NCBI GenBank assembly: GCA_963770245.1
Contig: CAVYOX010000010.1
Span: forward strand, 124,001-188,000
Length of the DNA stretch: 64,000 nucleotides
Source: PALSA-270 sp963770245
GTDB lineage: Bacteria > Acidobacteriota > Terriglobia > Terriglobales > Acidobacteriaceae
Reading direction: 5' to 3'
Made by a program: the position numbers and the translations under genes. This document shows positions 26,010-36,667 of the stretch, piece after piece. Under the pieces are notes generated by a model. That model did not search any database. It was not told the origin of the DNA and worked only from the letters and a program-made list of their open reading frames with translations. Position 1 is the first letter of the stretch. Every line of letters begins with the position of its first letter.

Positions 26010-27206
26010 ATGCCCACGAGCCCTGGCCCCGCGGTAGCGTGTTCTGCAGTGAGGATTTCCCGCCGGGGCGCGGCCCGGCTGAAAAACGGCCACGTCTGGG
26101 TCTACCGTTCCGACATCCTCTCCGCGGACGGTGCGGCTCCCGGCGACCTGGTCAACGTAGCCGATGAGCGCAGCAAGAGCCTGGGCACTGCGCTCTACAG
26201 CAGCGCTTCGCAGATTGCCCTCCGCATGATTTCTGCCGGGCCGGTGGCCGACCTGCCCGGGCTGGTGCGCGAGCGCCTTCAGGCGGCGATCGCCTATCGT
26301 CGGCGGGTGGTGAAAGATAGCGACGCGTATCGAGTCGTTTTCAGCGAGGCTGACTTCCTGCCCGGTCTGATCGTCGATCGCTATAACGACTTGCTCGCGC
26401 TGCAAGTTCTTACCCAGGCGATCGATCGGGAAGCGCTGCGTGCGGTGGTGACTGCCGAGCTCAATCTCCAGCTCAAGCCTGCCGCCATGTTCGAACGAGT
26501 TGATCCCCGGGTGCGGGAACTGGAGCAGCTAGCTCCCCGGTCCTCCGGCTTGATTCAGGGTGAGAAAAGCAACACCATCTTCACCATGAACGGGGTGCGT
26601 TTCCATTACGACCCACAGGAAGGCCAGAAGACCGGTGCCTTTCTGGATCAGCGCGAAAACTACGCGGCCGCCGCCCAGTTCGCGCGCGGCGAAGCCCTCG
26701 ATGCCTTCTGCTACCAGGGCGGATTCGCTCTCCACTTGGCCGAGCAATGTTCGAGGGTGACCGGCATCGATAGTTCGCGGCCGGCCCTCGAAGTCGCCGA
26801 CCGCAACGCCGCCCTGAACGGTCGCGACATCGAATGGATCGAGGCCAATACCTTCGATCTGTTGCGCGATTCAGCCGATGCGGGGCGCAGGTTCGACGCT
26901 ATCGTCCTTGACCCTCCCGCCTTCGCCAAGAGCAAGCAAACCTTGGATACAGCTCTGCGCGGTTACAAGGAACTCAACCTACGCGCTCTCAAGATGTTGC
27001 GCCCGGGCGGCACCCTGATCACCTGCTCCTGCTCTTATCACGTCAGCCTGGCTGACTTCATCGAGGTAGTGGCCGATTCCGCTCGCGATACCCATAGAAT
27101 CCTGCGCATCTTGGAAACCCGCAGTCAAGCCAAAGACCATCCCATTCTTCTAAACGTGCCCGAAACCGCCTACCTAAAATGCTTGATAGCCTATGTAAGC
27201 TATTGA
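26010..27206 (+). CDS. class I SAM-dependent rRNA methyltransferase (RlmI-like)
   Basis: A 398-residue protein with an N-terminal PUA-like RNA-binding domain (about 12-85, starting VRISRRGAARLKNGHVWVYRSD), an EEHEE-type linker domain and a Rossmann methyltransferase (about 190-398). SAM-site features are ALDAFCYQGGFALHLAE and the catalytic VLDPPAFAKSK. RlmI methylates C5 of a cytidine in 23S rRNA; close homologues differ in target, so the exact base is unproven. The final residues end just before the AT-rich hsp20 promoter. It is probably transcribed alone. Confidence 0.9.
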   Translation: MPTSPGPAVACSAVRISRRGAARLKNGHVWVYRSDILSADGAAPGDLVNVADERSKSLGTALYSSASQIALRMISAGPVADLPGLVRERLQAAIAYRRRVVKDSDAYRVVFSEADFLPGLIVDRYNDLLALQVLTQAIDREALRAVVTAELNLQLKPAAMFERVDPRVRELEQLAPRSSGLIQGEKSNTIFTMNGVRFHYDPQEGQKTGAFLDQRENYAAAAQFARGEALDAFCYQGGFALHLAEQCSRVTGIDSSRPALEVADRNAALNGRDIEWIEANTFDLLRDSADAGRRFDAIVLDPPAFAKSKQTLDTALRGYKELNLRALKMLRPGGTLITCSCSYHVSLADFIEVVADSARDTHRILRILETRSQAKDHPILLNVPETAYLKCLIAYVSY

Positions 27207-27226
27207 AAATAAAAATAATATATACA

Positions 27227-27255
27227 TTGACAACAACACACTAAGATTTTAGCAT
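27227..27255 (+). promoter_or_regulatory. promoter, hsp20
   Basis: A perfect TTGACA (27227-27232), 17-base spacer and TAGCAT (27250-27255) in the most AT-rich stretch of the window. The leader would be about 65 bases. I see no CIRCE inverted repeat, so HrcA control is not indicated. Confidence 0.6.
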
Positions 27256-27286
27256 CGTAACATACTAAAGCTTCATCTAAGTTCAT

Positions 27287-27311
27287 AGAGCACCCTATCC
27301 GGGCTCTTTTT
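27287..27311 (+). promoter_or_regulatory. terminator-like hairpin in hsp20 leader
   Basis: AGAGC (27287-27291) can pair with GCTCT (27303-27307), extended by CC/GG, and is followed at once by a T tract to 27311. It lies downstream of the predicted transcription start and ends one base before the AAGGAGG ribosome-binding site (27312-27318). It could be an attenuator, a heat-responsive leader, or the terminator of rlmI transcripts. Confidence 0.45.
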
Positions 27312-27326
27312 AAGGAGGATTGAGTC

Positions 27327-27812
27327 ATGACCGTTTTAACCCGTTGGGATCCTTTCCGGGAGTTCAACAGCCTGCAGGACCGCATGAACCGGCTGGTCCG
27401 CGACTCCTTTAGCGATGGTCAAGAGGCGCTGGCCACAACCAGTTTCGCGCCCGCAGTCGATGTGTACGAGGATGAGCACAGCGTCACCCTGAAAATCGAA
27501 GTGCCGGGCATCAACGAAAAAGATATCGATGTCCGCATCGAAAACAATACCCTGACTGTGCACGGCGAACGCAAGTACGAAGAGGAAGAGAAAGAGGAAA
27601 ATTACCGTCGCATCGAGCGCCAATATGGCAGCTTCACGCGCTCCTTCACTCTGCCCAGCACGATGGACACCAATAGCGTTTCTGCCGGCTACGACAAGGG
27701 CGTGTTGAAGATCAAGCTGGCCAAGAAGGCGGAATCCAAGCCGAAGCAAATCAAGGTCAACGTGGGCAGCGAAAAGCCAAGCGAGACCAAGGGCGCCAGC
27801 AAAGCCGCGTAA
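27327..27812 (+). CDS. Hsp20/alpha-crystallin small heat-shock protein
   Basis: A 161-residue ATP-independent holdase chaperone that binds unfolding proteins and hands them to ClpB/DnaK. The N-terminal WDPFREFNSLQDRMNRL is typical; the alpha-crystallin domain spans about 40-135, with VTLKIEVPG and the closing GVLKIKLAKK. A Lys-rich C-terminal tail follows, but I see no clear IxI oligomerisation motif. AAGGAGG lies eight bases before ATG 27327, the best ribosome-binding site in the window. It is followed by its own terminator and then clpB, a logical chaperone pair. Confidence 0.95.
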   Translation: MTVLTRWDPFREFNSLQDRMNRLVRDSFSDGQEALATTSFAPAVDVYEDEHSVTLKIEVPGINEKDIDVRIENNTLTVHGERKYEEEEKEENYRRIERQYGSFTRSFTLPSTMDTNSVSAGYDKGVLKIKLAKKAESKPKQIKVNVGSEKPSETKGASKAA

Positions 27813-27869
27813 TTACGAGCCTCTACAGCAGAGCCGCTCGCGGCCGAGCACGAGCACGATACTTCCGAA

Positions 27870-27905
27870 GGGAGGTGGCAGCACAAACCGCCTCCCGTTT
27901 CTATT
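27870..27905 (+). terminator. intrinsic terminator after hsp20
   Basis: A nine-pair stem (27870-27878 with 27888-27896, one G-T pair), nine-base loop and a GTTTCTATTT tail. Confidence 0.75.
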
Positions 27906-28003
27906 TGCAAGAGTCAGCCGTCAGCACTTAGCATTTGCTCATGGCCACAGGGCGGAGTGGCTAAGATGCCCCGTCGAAACCGCTAAATGCTGGGGGAGTT
28001 CTC

Positions 28004-30643
<2,640 letters not shown>

Positions 30644-30654
30644 CGACCGCCTGG

Positions 30655-30675
30655 GGACAGCCGCGCCGGCTGTCC
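30655..30675. terminator. hairpin between convergent clpB and MFS genes
   Basis: A perfect nine-pair stem (30655-30663 with 30667-30675) with a three-base loop just after the clpB stop. There is no T tract on either side, so a terminator role is only possible. Confidence 0.3.
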
Positions 30676-30733
30676 TTCGGCGAACGGGTTGGGACCGGCC
30701 GCCGGCTCCTGCCTGGGCAGAGAGAGGTTCGCC

Positions 30734-32038
30734 CTACGCGACCTTGGCCGTTGTAATGCCCGGTCCCATGGGCTTCGATCCCGCGAACCCGTAGTACATG
30801 ATGTACAGATAGCAGATCGCCGGCAGAATGAACGAGTGGTGAATTCCGATCCGATCCGCCAAGGCTCCGACCGCCACCGGTACAATCGCTCCGCCCACGA
30901 TGGCCATGATTAACATGCTCGAGCCCTTGCTGGTCACCGGCCCAAGTTCCGCAATCCCCGAAGTAAAAATACTGGGGAACATGATGGAGTTGAACAGCCC
31001 CACCAGGATGATGCTCCACATGGCAACGTGCCCGAACGTCAGCATCGAGATCGAGACCAGCAAGAACGCGGCAATCGCCGCCGTCCCCAGCACCAGGCCG
31101 GTGCGAAGTTTTTGCAGGATGGCCGATCCAATGAACCGGCCAATCATCGCGCACAACCAGTAGAGAGAAACGTAACCCGCGGCCACCTTCTCGGTAATGT
31201 CGCCGATATCCTTCTGGCTGAAGTAATTCACCAGAAAACTGCCAATCGAGACCTCTGCTCCCACGTAGACGAAAATGCCCACCGCGCCCAGTACGAGATG
31301 GCGGTATTTCCAAACGCTGGCGGTCGCTTCCCCCTTATGGTGCACAGCCGAGGCGATGACCGGCAGCTTATAGGTCGCAATCGCCAACCCGAGCAGCACA
31401 GCGATGAGCCCGAGCCCCAAATAGGGCAGCTTGACCGACGAGGCCTGTTGGATGCGGAATGACTGCAACGCATCCGCCGACAATTGGCGCACGGCGTCCA
31501 TGTTCGGAGCCGCCGTCAGAATGAACAGACCCCCGAGGTAGGGTGCGATCGTGGTTCCGAGCGAGTTGAACGCCTGCGTCAGGTTCAAACGGCTGGAAGC
31601 GGTTTCCGGTGGCCCCAGCACAGCCACATAAGGATTGGCCGAGACCTGCAGAATCGTCATGCCTGCGGCCAGAACGATCAGAGCCGTCAGGAAAAGGGGG
31701 TAGGAAGGCACAGTGGCCGCCGGAATAAACAGGAAGGCGCCCAGCCCCATGGTGAATAGCCCTACAACCATGGCCCACTTATATCCGATCCACTCGATCA
31801 CCTGAGCGGAGGGCAAAGAGAAGACAAAATACGCCGAGAAAAAGGCGAATTGGATCAGCATGATCTGGGCGTAGTTCAAATCGAAGATCGGCTTCAGGTG
31901 GGGCACCAGAATGTCGTTCAACGCGGTCATGAAACCCCACATGAAGAACAGCGTGGTCACAATGGCCATCGCTTTTTTGTCGGTAACGGGTGCCGCGGCA
32001 ACGGTTGCAGTCTGGCGATTCACATTTGCGATTGCCAT
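30734..32038 (-). CDS. MFS sugar permease (FucP / glucose-galactose transporter type)
   Basis: A 434-residue transporter with twelve hydrophobic helices. Sequence features of the FucP/GluP sugar:H+ symporter group are LFFMWGFMTALNDILVPHLK in helix 1, QFAFFSAYFVFSLPSA, ILQVSANPYVAVLGP and LTQAFNSLGTTIAP. Substrate is probably a hexose or fucose; the exact sugar is not deducible. An additional loop of about 40 residues separates the two halves. ATG 32038 has GGAGGG nine bases upstream and is preferred over the upstream start at 32089. It may serve uptake of sugars released by the secreted glycosidases in this window. Confidence 0.9.
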   Translation of the reverse strand: MAIANVNRQTATVAAAPVTDKKAMAIVTTLFFMWGFMTALNDILVPHLKPIFDLNYAQIMLIQFAFFSAYFVFSLPSAQVIEWIGYKWAMVVGLFTMGLGAFLFIPAATVPSYPLFLTALIVLAAGMTILQVSANPYVAVLGPPETASSRLNLTQAFNSLGTTIAPYLGGLFILTAAPNMDAVRQLSADALQSFRIQQASSVKLPYLGLGLIAVLLGLAIATYKLPVIASAVHHKGEATASVWKYRHLVLGAVGIFVYVGAEVSIGSFLVNYFSQKDIGDITEKVAAGYVSLYWLCAMIGRFIGSAILQKLRTGLVLGTAAIAAFLLVSISMLTFGHVAMWSIILVGLFNSIMFPSIFTSGIAELGPVTSKGSSMLIMAIVGGAIVPVAVGALADRIGIHHSFILPAICYLYIMYYGFAGSKPMGPGITTAKVA

Positions 32039-32167
32039 CGGGACGAGCCCTCCAGTGCGTGCTAGCATGCCTCGGGCAAGATTCAACAAAATCGTTTTTT
32101 TGGGCGAGTCTGCCTCGACCGTCCAAGGCCGACAGCATTGTAACGGAATTTTCTTCCCGGGAAGGAG

Positions 32168-32638
32168 TTACCGAGGTTCGCGGATCCCGCGGTAGGCGAC
32201 GGCCTCTGCGACGGGAACCTGAAACAGAGACTGCCGAATCACCACTCGCACCCTGATACCCAGCCCGCTCCATGTCAACTTCGCGACACGAAAGTCCACC
32301 GCCGCACTCGACACATCGGGCACAACAGCAACCATCCCGGCCAGCGCGATGCCGATCGCAGCCCGAGCGCGCCCAGCTGCGCAACCCCAGAGGCCGGCGC
32401 CGGCGCCGAGAGCCACTGCCGCCGCGAGCAAGAAGATGAAAGAACCGGCGAGGTCGAGTCCGCCCCGCAGCGCCGATCCGAGCATCAGCGAAACCGCTCC
32501 CGGCCTGAGCAACATGATTGCACCGAGAGAAAAGAGAAAGAAGATAGACAGCCAGAACGAACACGCTCGCGATGGCGCTCGCTCCGGAGAGGCGCAGCGG
32601 TGGGTGGGTTCGCCAAACCCAGAATTTTCGACTGCCAC
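32168..32638 (-). CDS. small hypothetical membrane protein
   Basis: A 156-residue ORF starting with GTG. Hydrophobic segments at about 28-43 and 58-82, and a weaker one near 88-103, suggest two or three membrane helices; the C-terminal 50 residues are soluble and mixed beta. Third-position GC bias fits a coding sequence. An internal ATG (residue 42) may be the real start, giving about 115 residues. I recognise no family. It lies between the sugar permease and pirin genes on the same strand. Confidence 0.45.
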   Translation of the reverse strand: MAVENSGFGEPTHRCASPERAPSRACSFWLSIFFLFSLGAIMLLRPGAVSLMLGSALRGGLDLAGSFIFLLAAAVALGAGAGLWGCAAGRARAAIGIALAGMVAVVPDVSSAAVDFRVAKLTWSGLGIRVRVVIRQSLFQVPVAEAVAYRGIREPR

Positions 32639-32693
32639 AGGAACCTCGCCACTGCAGGCTCGGCGGGAGCAATGAATCCCCGACCGGCGGTTC

Positions 32694-33392
32694 TTATGCC
32701 AGGTCGAACAGAAGGACTTCGGCCTCGTCGAGTCCCTTAATGGTCAAGTTCGGCTCCGCGCTCACTGCCGCGCCGTCGCCCTGTCGTAGCTGCTGGCCAT
32801 TCAATTCGACCGCCCCCTTGGCCACTTGCAGCCACGCATAGCGGTCTTTCCCCAGCTCGTGCGCGGTCTCCTGGCCAGGTTTTAAGAGCGCCACGAACAG
32901 CCGCGCATCCTGATGGATCGTGACCGATCCATCCTTCCCATCGGGCGACGCGATCAAGCGCAGCTTGCCGCTCTTCTCCGCTTCCGGAAAGGACTTCTGC
33001 TCATAGCCAGGCTGATGTCCCGGCCGGTCCGGAAGAATCCAGATTTGCAGCAGATGCGCCGCCTCGGTGGGCGAGGGGTTCGCCTCGCTATGGCGCACGC
33101 CCGTGCCCGCGCTCATTCTCTGCCCGTCGCCCGGCCGGATGATCGACCCATTGCCCAGGCTGTCTTTGTGTTCCAACTGGCCTTCGAGAACATAGGTAAT
33201 AATCTCCATGTCGCGATGAGGATGCATGGGGAAGCCGTGGCCCGATGCGACCCAATCCTCATTGATCACGCGCAGGGAGCGAAATCCCATATACCGCGAA
33301 TCGTGGAATTGGTCGAAAGAAAAGGTATGGTGGGTGTTGAGCCAGCCGTAGTTGCCCCCGCCCCGCTCCTGGCTGTGTCGGATGGTGATCAT
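32694..33392 (-). CDS. pirin family protein (YhaK/quercetinase-like bicupin)
   Basis: A 232-residue cytoplasmic cupin-superfamily protein. The N-terminal cupin has the metal-binding set in GFPMHPHRDMEIITYVLEG (two His near residues 57-59 and a Glu) and a third His in GVRHSEAN. The C-terminal cupin is degenerate, as usual in this family. Some pirins oxidise quercetin, and others act as redox-sensing regulators; either is possible. ATG 33392 has GAGG nine bases upstream. The length fits the shorter YhaK-like group. Confidence 0.92.
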   Translation of the reverse strand: MITIRHSQERGGGNYGWLNTHHTFSFDQFHDSRYMGFRSLRVINEDWVASGHGFPMHPHRDMEIITYVLEGQLEHKDSLGNGSIIRPGDGQRMSAGTGVRHSEANPSPTEAAHLLQIWILPDRPGHQPGYEQKSFPEAEKSGKLRLIASPDGKDGSVTIHQDARLFVALLKPGQETAHELGKDRYAWLQVAKGAVELNGQQLRQGDGAAVSAEPNLTIKGLDEAEVLLFDLA

Positions 33393-33549
33393 GCGTGGAA
33401 TCCTCGTTATGACGACTATTTCCTTTAGATGTTCCGCTGCCCAAAAGGATTCCGTCGAGCGAGGGTTCGCCGCCCGAGCGTCGCCGAGCGAACTTGAGAG
33501 ACTTCGCGAGAAATCGACCGGGACTCGGCGGCCCTGCGGGGAGAATCCG

Positions 33550-33945
33550 CTAGTTCTTTTCCGCCTTCGTCGTAGATGACTTCGATTCGGTCTTGCTTTC
33601 TTTCGACCTGCCGTCCTTTTTGGACGCCGAGTCTTTGGCAGAATCCCTCGCGGCCGAATCTTTGGACGCCGAGTCTTTCGAGGCCGAATCTTTGGAGGCC
33701 GAGCCTTTGGACGCCGAGTCTTTCGAGGATTCGTTATCCGAGGACGAAGAGGACGATCCGGACGACTTCTTGGGGTAATCCGTCACATACCAGCCTGATC
33801 CCTTGAATTGCACCGCCGGCGCGGAGATCACCAAGGCGACCGGTCCGCGACAGTCCGGGCATTTCTTCATGTGGGGATCGGAGAACTTCTGGATCTTTTC
33901 AAAACGGTGATGGCACTTCTTGCACTCGTACTCGTAAAGTGGCAT
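33550..33945 (-). CDS. FmdB-family zinc-ribbon protein with Ser/Lys/Asp/Ala tail
   Basis: A 131-residue protein. The first 60 residues are an FmdB/putative regulatory zinc ribbon: MPLYEYECKKCHHRFE with Cys8/Cys11 and KKCPDC with Cys29/Cys32, followed by FKGSGWYVTDY. Its role is unknown; the family name derives from formamidase regulation in Methylophilus. Residues 62-131 are a low-complexity, highly charged tail built on repeats of the type SKDSA, presumably disordered. GGGAG lies before ATG 33945. It is the first gene of a minus-strand cluster with pirin. Confidence 0.9.
   Translation of the reverse strand: MPLYEYECKKCHHRFEKIQKFSDPHMKKCPDCRGPVALVISAPAVQFKGSGWYVTDYPKKSSGSSSSSSDNESSKDSASKGSASKDSASKDSASKDSAARDSAKDSASKKDGRSKESKTESKSSTTKAEKN
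33653..33727 (-). repeat. 15-base tandem repeat in FmdB tail
   Basis: Five near-identical 15-base units (33653-33667, 33668-33682, 33683-33697, 33698-33712, 33713-33727), each encoding the pentapeptide SKDSA or a one-residue variant. Differences between units are at one to three bases. Confidence 0.85.
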
Positions 33946-34183
33946 GGGCTCCCTGAAATCGAGTCTGGGTCTCGGGCTGCCTCAAGATTCGGCCCTCGGA
34001 CGGTTAGGCCTTGGGGTGAAGGCGGGATCCCGACCCTACGATAAACGGCTCAAACCAACCCGGGTTTGGGCTGGGAGGCGTTTCGTTCCAGCTCTCCTAC
34101 CCGGTGTTTCTCCGCTTCTGATTCTAGGGATTGCGCCAATCTCCGTCAATTCATGGGCTGGATGCCGCCGCTGCGGCCAATGA

Positions 34184-34189
34184 TAGACT
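34184..34189 (+). promoter_or_regulatory. -10 box, rsmI
   Basis: TAGACT ends seven bases before ATG 34197 and there is no ribosome-binding site; a leaderless mRNA is likely. Confidence 0.35.
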
Positions 34190-34196
34190 CGCCACG

Positions 34197-35132
34197 ATGG
34201 TCGGCAGACAAAAGGCTCGCGAAGAAAAATTCTTGAGTGCGGACCGGCCCGATCCGAGCACTCTCCCGCCCGGTCTCTACCTGGTCGGCACCCCCATCGG
34301 CAACCTGGAAGACATCACGTTCCGGGCGCTGCGAGTGCTGAAAGAAGCCGGCCTGATCGCTTGCGAAGACACGCGGCACACGCAAAAGCTGCTAAACCAT
34401 TACGGCATCCGAACCCGCACGACCAGCTACCACGAACACAATGAGATGACCCGCGCCCCGGAGCTTATCGTCGAACTCGAACAGGGCGCAGCCATCGCTC
34501 TGGTAAGCGACGCCGGCATGCCCGGCATCTCCGATCCTGGCTTTCGGCTGATTTCACTGGCCATTCGCCATCATGTGCCGGTTGTGCCCATCCCCGGCGC
34601 ATCGGCATTTCTGGCGGCGCTCGTAGCCAGCGGCCTGGCGACCGAGTCTTTCCGTTTCAGCGGATTCCTGCCTGCCAAGCGCGGCCAGCGGCGGCAGTGG
34701 CTCGAAAGCATCCAAGCCTCTCCCCGCACTCAGGTTTTCTACGAAGCGCCGCACCGCGTGAAGGAATCGGTGGAAGACATTGTCGAAGTGCTGGGAGCGG
34801 AGCGACGGGTCGTCGTGGCGCGCGAGGTCACCAAGATTCATGAGGAATTCCTGCGCGGGACCGCACAGGAGGTACTCGATGAGCTGAAGTCGCGGGCCGA
34901 GATCAAGGGGGAAATCACCGTGCTACTGGCCAAGGCGGCCGAGGGGTCCGCGCGTGAGGAGGCCGGGGACTCTCTGAGGACGGGCGCGCCCAGCCGCCCC
35001 TCAATTCGCCAGCGCATGGCTGAGATCATGGCCGAGCAACCTCTCGATGAGAAAGCCGCTCTAAAGAAGGCGGCCAAGGAGAGAGGGATTTCAAAAAGCG
35101 AGGCTTACCGCGAGTTGCAGAGAAGCAAGTAG
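34197..35132 (+). CDS. rsmI: 16S rRNA (cytidine-1402 2'-O)-methyltransferase
   Basis: A 311-residue tetrapyrrole-methylase-fold enzyme that methylates the ribose of C1402 in the 30S decoding centre. Diagnostic sequences are LYLVGTPIGNLEDIT, ACEDTRHTQKLL, ALVSDAGMPGISDPG and IPGASAFLAALVASG. The C-terminal segment (IRQRMAEIMAEQPLDEKAALKKAAKERGI region) is the helical RsmI tail. The start is placed at ATG 34197, directly after the -10 box, rather than at the upstream ATG 34131. It is separated from the transglutaminase gene by 81 bases containing another promoter. Confidence 0.95.
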   Translation: MVGRQKAREEKFLSADRPDPSTLPPGLYLVGTPIGNLEDITFRALRVLKEAGLIACEDTRHTQKLLNHYGIRTRTTSYHEHNEMTRAPELIVELEQGAAIALVSDAGMPGISDPGFRLISLAIRHHVPVVPIPGASAFLAALVASGLATESFRFSGFLPAKRGQRRQWLESIQASPRTQVFYEAPHRVKESVEDIVEVLGAERRVVVAREVTKIHEEFLRGTAQEVLDELKSRAEIKGEITVLLAKAAEGSAREEAGDSLRTGAPSRPSIRQRMAEIMAEQPLDEKAALKKAAKERGISKSEAYRELQRSK

Positions 35133-35166
35133 GCCGCCCGTCCCCGATTCCGAAAGTCTCTCGCGC

Positions 35167-35172
35167 TATAAT
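35167..35172 (+). promoter_or_regulatory. -10 box, transglutaminase-like gene
   Basis: A perfect TATAAT, 41 bases before ATG 35214. No convincing -35 at 16-18 bases upstream. Confidence 0.4.
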
Positions 35173-35213
35173 CCCAGTAAACTCGGTGCCTCCCAGAATG
35201 GAACCTAGACCCC

Positions 35214-36053
35214 ATGTTGATACGTCTCGGATATGACATTCAATTCGAGATCCCTGCGCCCGTCGCCATGGTGGCGGTCTTGCATGTCCATCCCTCGCGG
35301 GTTGCCGATCTGCGCGAACCCGATGATCTGATCGTCGAGCCGGCGGTGAAAACCGGATCTTACCTCGACAGCTATGGCAACCGGTGCACCCGCTTTCAGG
35401 CATCCCCGGGCAGGCTGCGGCTGAGTTGCTCGACCTTGATCGAAGACCCCGGAGTTCCAGATCCGGTCAATCCGAGCGCCCGCGAGCTTCCGGTCAATGA
35501 ACTGCCCCACGAGACTCTGCGTTATCTGCTGAACAGCCGCTACTGCGAAGTGGACCGCCTCTCGAATATCGCCGCGGATTTGTTTGGCCACGTGCCGCCG
35601 GGTTGGGGTCGCGTGCAGGCGGTCTGCGAGTGGGTGCACGCCAAAGTGACCTTCGGATACCAGTACGCACGTTCTTCAAAGACCGCGCTCGACGTGTTCA
35701 CGGAGCGCTGCGGCGTGTGTCGGGATTTTCAGCACCTGGCCATCACGTTTTGCCGCGCCCTCAACATTCCCGCGCGCTACGCAACCGGATACTTGGGGGA
35801 CATCGGGATTCCACCCGCGCCCGAGCCCATGGATTTCAGTGCCTGGTTCGAGGTTTATCTGGAAGAGCGCTGGTGGACCTTCGATGCCCGCCATCATCAA
35901 CCGCGCATCGGCCGGGTGCTGATGGCAACCGGCCGCGATGCCGCGGATGTGGCCATCACCACTTCATTTGGAAGCGCGCATCTGAGGAGCTTCAGCGTGG
36001 TGACGGACGAGGAGATCCCGGCCCGGGCCGCTAAGACCGGCACCGATTCCTAG
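35214..36053 (+). CDS. transglutaminase-like superfamily protein
   Basis: A 279-residue protein: an N-terminal beta domain (LRYLLNSRYCEVDR precedes the core) followed by a transglutaminase core with nucleophile Cys169 in RCGVCRDFQH and Asp224 in WTFDARHH. The residue where most family members have the catalytic His is Ser209 (MDFSAWFEVYL). Either this subfamily uses another residue, for example one of His227/His228, or it is not a classic thiol hydrolase. Related bacterial proteins often lie near circularly permuted ATP-grasp genes, which are absent here. It has no signal peptide. Biological role unknown; cysteine peptidase or amide hydrolase is possible. Confidence 0.8.
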   Translation: MLIRLGYDIQFEIPAPVAMVAVLHVHPSRVADLREPDDLIVEPAVKTGSYLDSYGNRCTRFQASPGRLRLSCSTLIEDPGVPDPVNPSARELPVNELPHETLRYLLNSRYCEVDRLSNIAADLFGHVPPGWGRVQAVCEWVHAKVTFGYQYARSSKTALDVFTERCGVCRDFQHLAITFCRALNIPARYATGYLGDIGIPPAPEPMDFSAWFEVYLEERWWTFDARHHQPRIGRVLMATGRDAADVAITTSFGSAHLRSFSVVTDEEIPARAAKTGTDS

Positions 36054-36077
36054 GGTCGCAGTTCCCGGCGGCGCGGG

Positions 36078-36548
36078 TTACTTTCCTGCCAGCTCCCCCT
36101 TCACCGCCTCGCTCACTGCTTTGCCATCCACCCGCATCCCGGCCGCCGCGAAGCGCGCCATCACATTCTTCATGACCGTCCCCATGTCCTTCATGGTCGG
36201 CGAGCCCATCTCGGCGATCACCGCCTTTACTCCGGCCACCATTTCCGCCTCCCCGGCGGCCTTCGGCAGGTAGGTTTCAATCAAAGCGATCTCGGCGGTT
36301 TCCTTGTCCGCCATGGCTTGTCGCCCGCCCTTGGTGAACTGCTCCACGGAATCCTTGCGCTGCTTGATGAGGGTGGTCAGCACCTGCCGGGCTTCTTGGT
36401 CATCGAGCGGCGCCATTTTCTCAATTTCGCGGTTCTTGAGCGCCGTCTTGACCATTCGCAGGGTGGAAAGCCGATGCTCCTCGCGCGCCTTCATGGCGGA
36501 GGTGATGTCCTTCTGGATCTGCTCGATGAGGCTCATAGTCGTGGCCAT
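36078..36548 (-). CDS. GatB/YqeY domain protein
   Basis: A 156-residue YqeY-family protein made of two helical subdomains, homologous to the C-terminal tail of GatB that binds tRNA in the amidotransferase GatCAB. Family features include the LIEQIQKDITSAMKAREE start, LSTLRMVKTALKN, and the GxxMKxVMARF segment (MGTVMKNVMARF) with G-R-VDGK near the end. Stand-alone YqeY has no established function. Start at ATG 36548 (MATTMSL); ATG 36536 is an alternative and the longer frame to 36653 is non-conserved. It is convergent with the transglutaminase gene, 24 bases apart. Confidence 0.9.
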   Translation of the reverse strand: MATTMSLIEQIQKDITSAMKAREEHRLSTLRMVKTALKNREIEKMAPLDDQEARQVLTTLIKQRKDSVEQFTKGGRQAMADKETAEIALIETYLPKAAGEAEMVAGVKAVIAEMGSPTMKDMGTVMKNVMARFAAAGMRVDGKAVSEAVKGELAGK

Positions 36549-36667
36549 TATATCCGCTGGATGGACGACGAGCGATCGAACCCCAAGATCGCACCGGCGG
36601 TAACCTGCTAAAACACAGCCGTTCCGGTAAACTGGTAGGCACTCTGAATGCACGAGGACTGATCCAA

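Noticed and set aside
27327..27812. CIRCE-type heat-shock operator upstream of hsp20
   Set aside because: No inverted repeat with the CIRCE nine-base arms was found between 27207 and 27327.
33653..33727. Regular short repeats that might suggest CRISPR
   Set aside because: Units are 15 bases, have no spacers and encode an in-frame pentapeptide repeat inside the FmdB protein.
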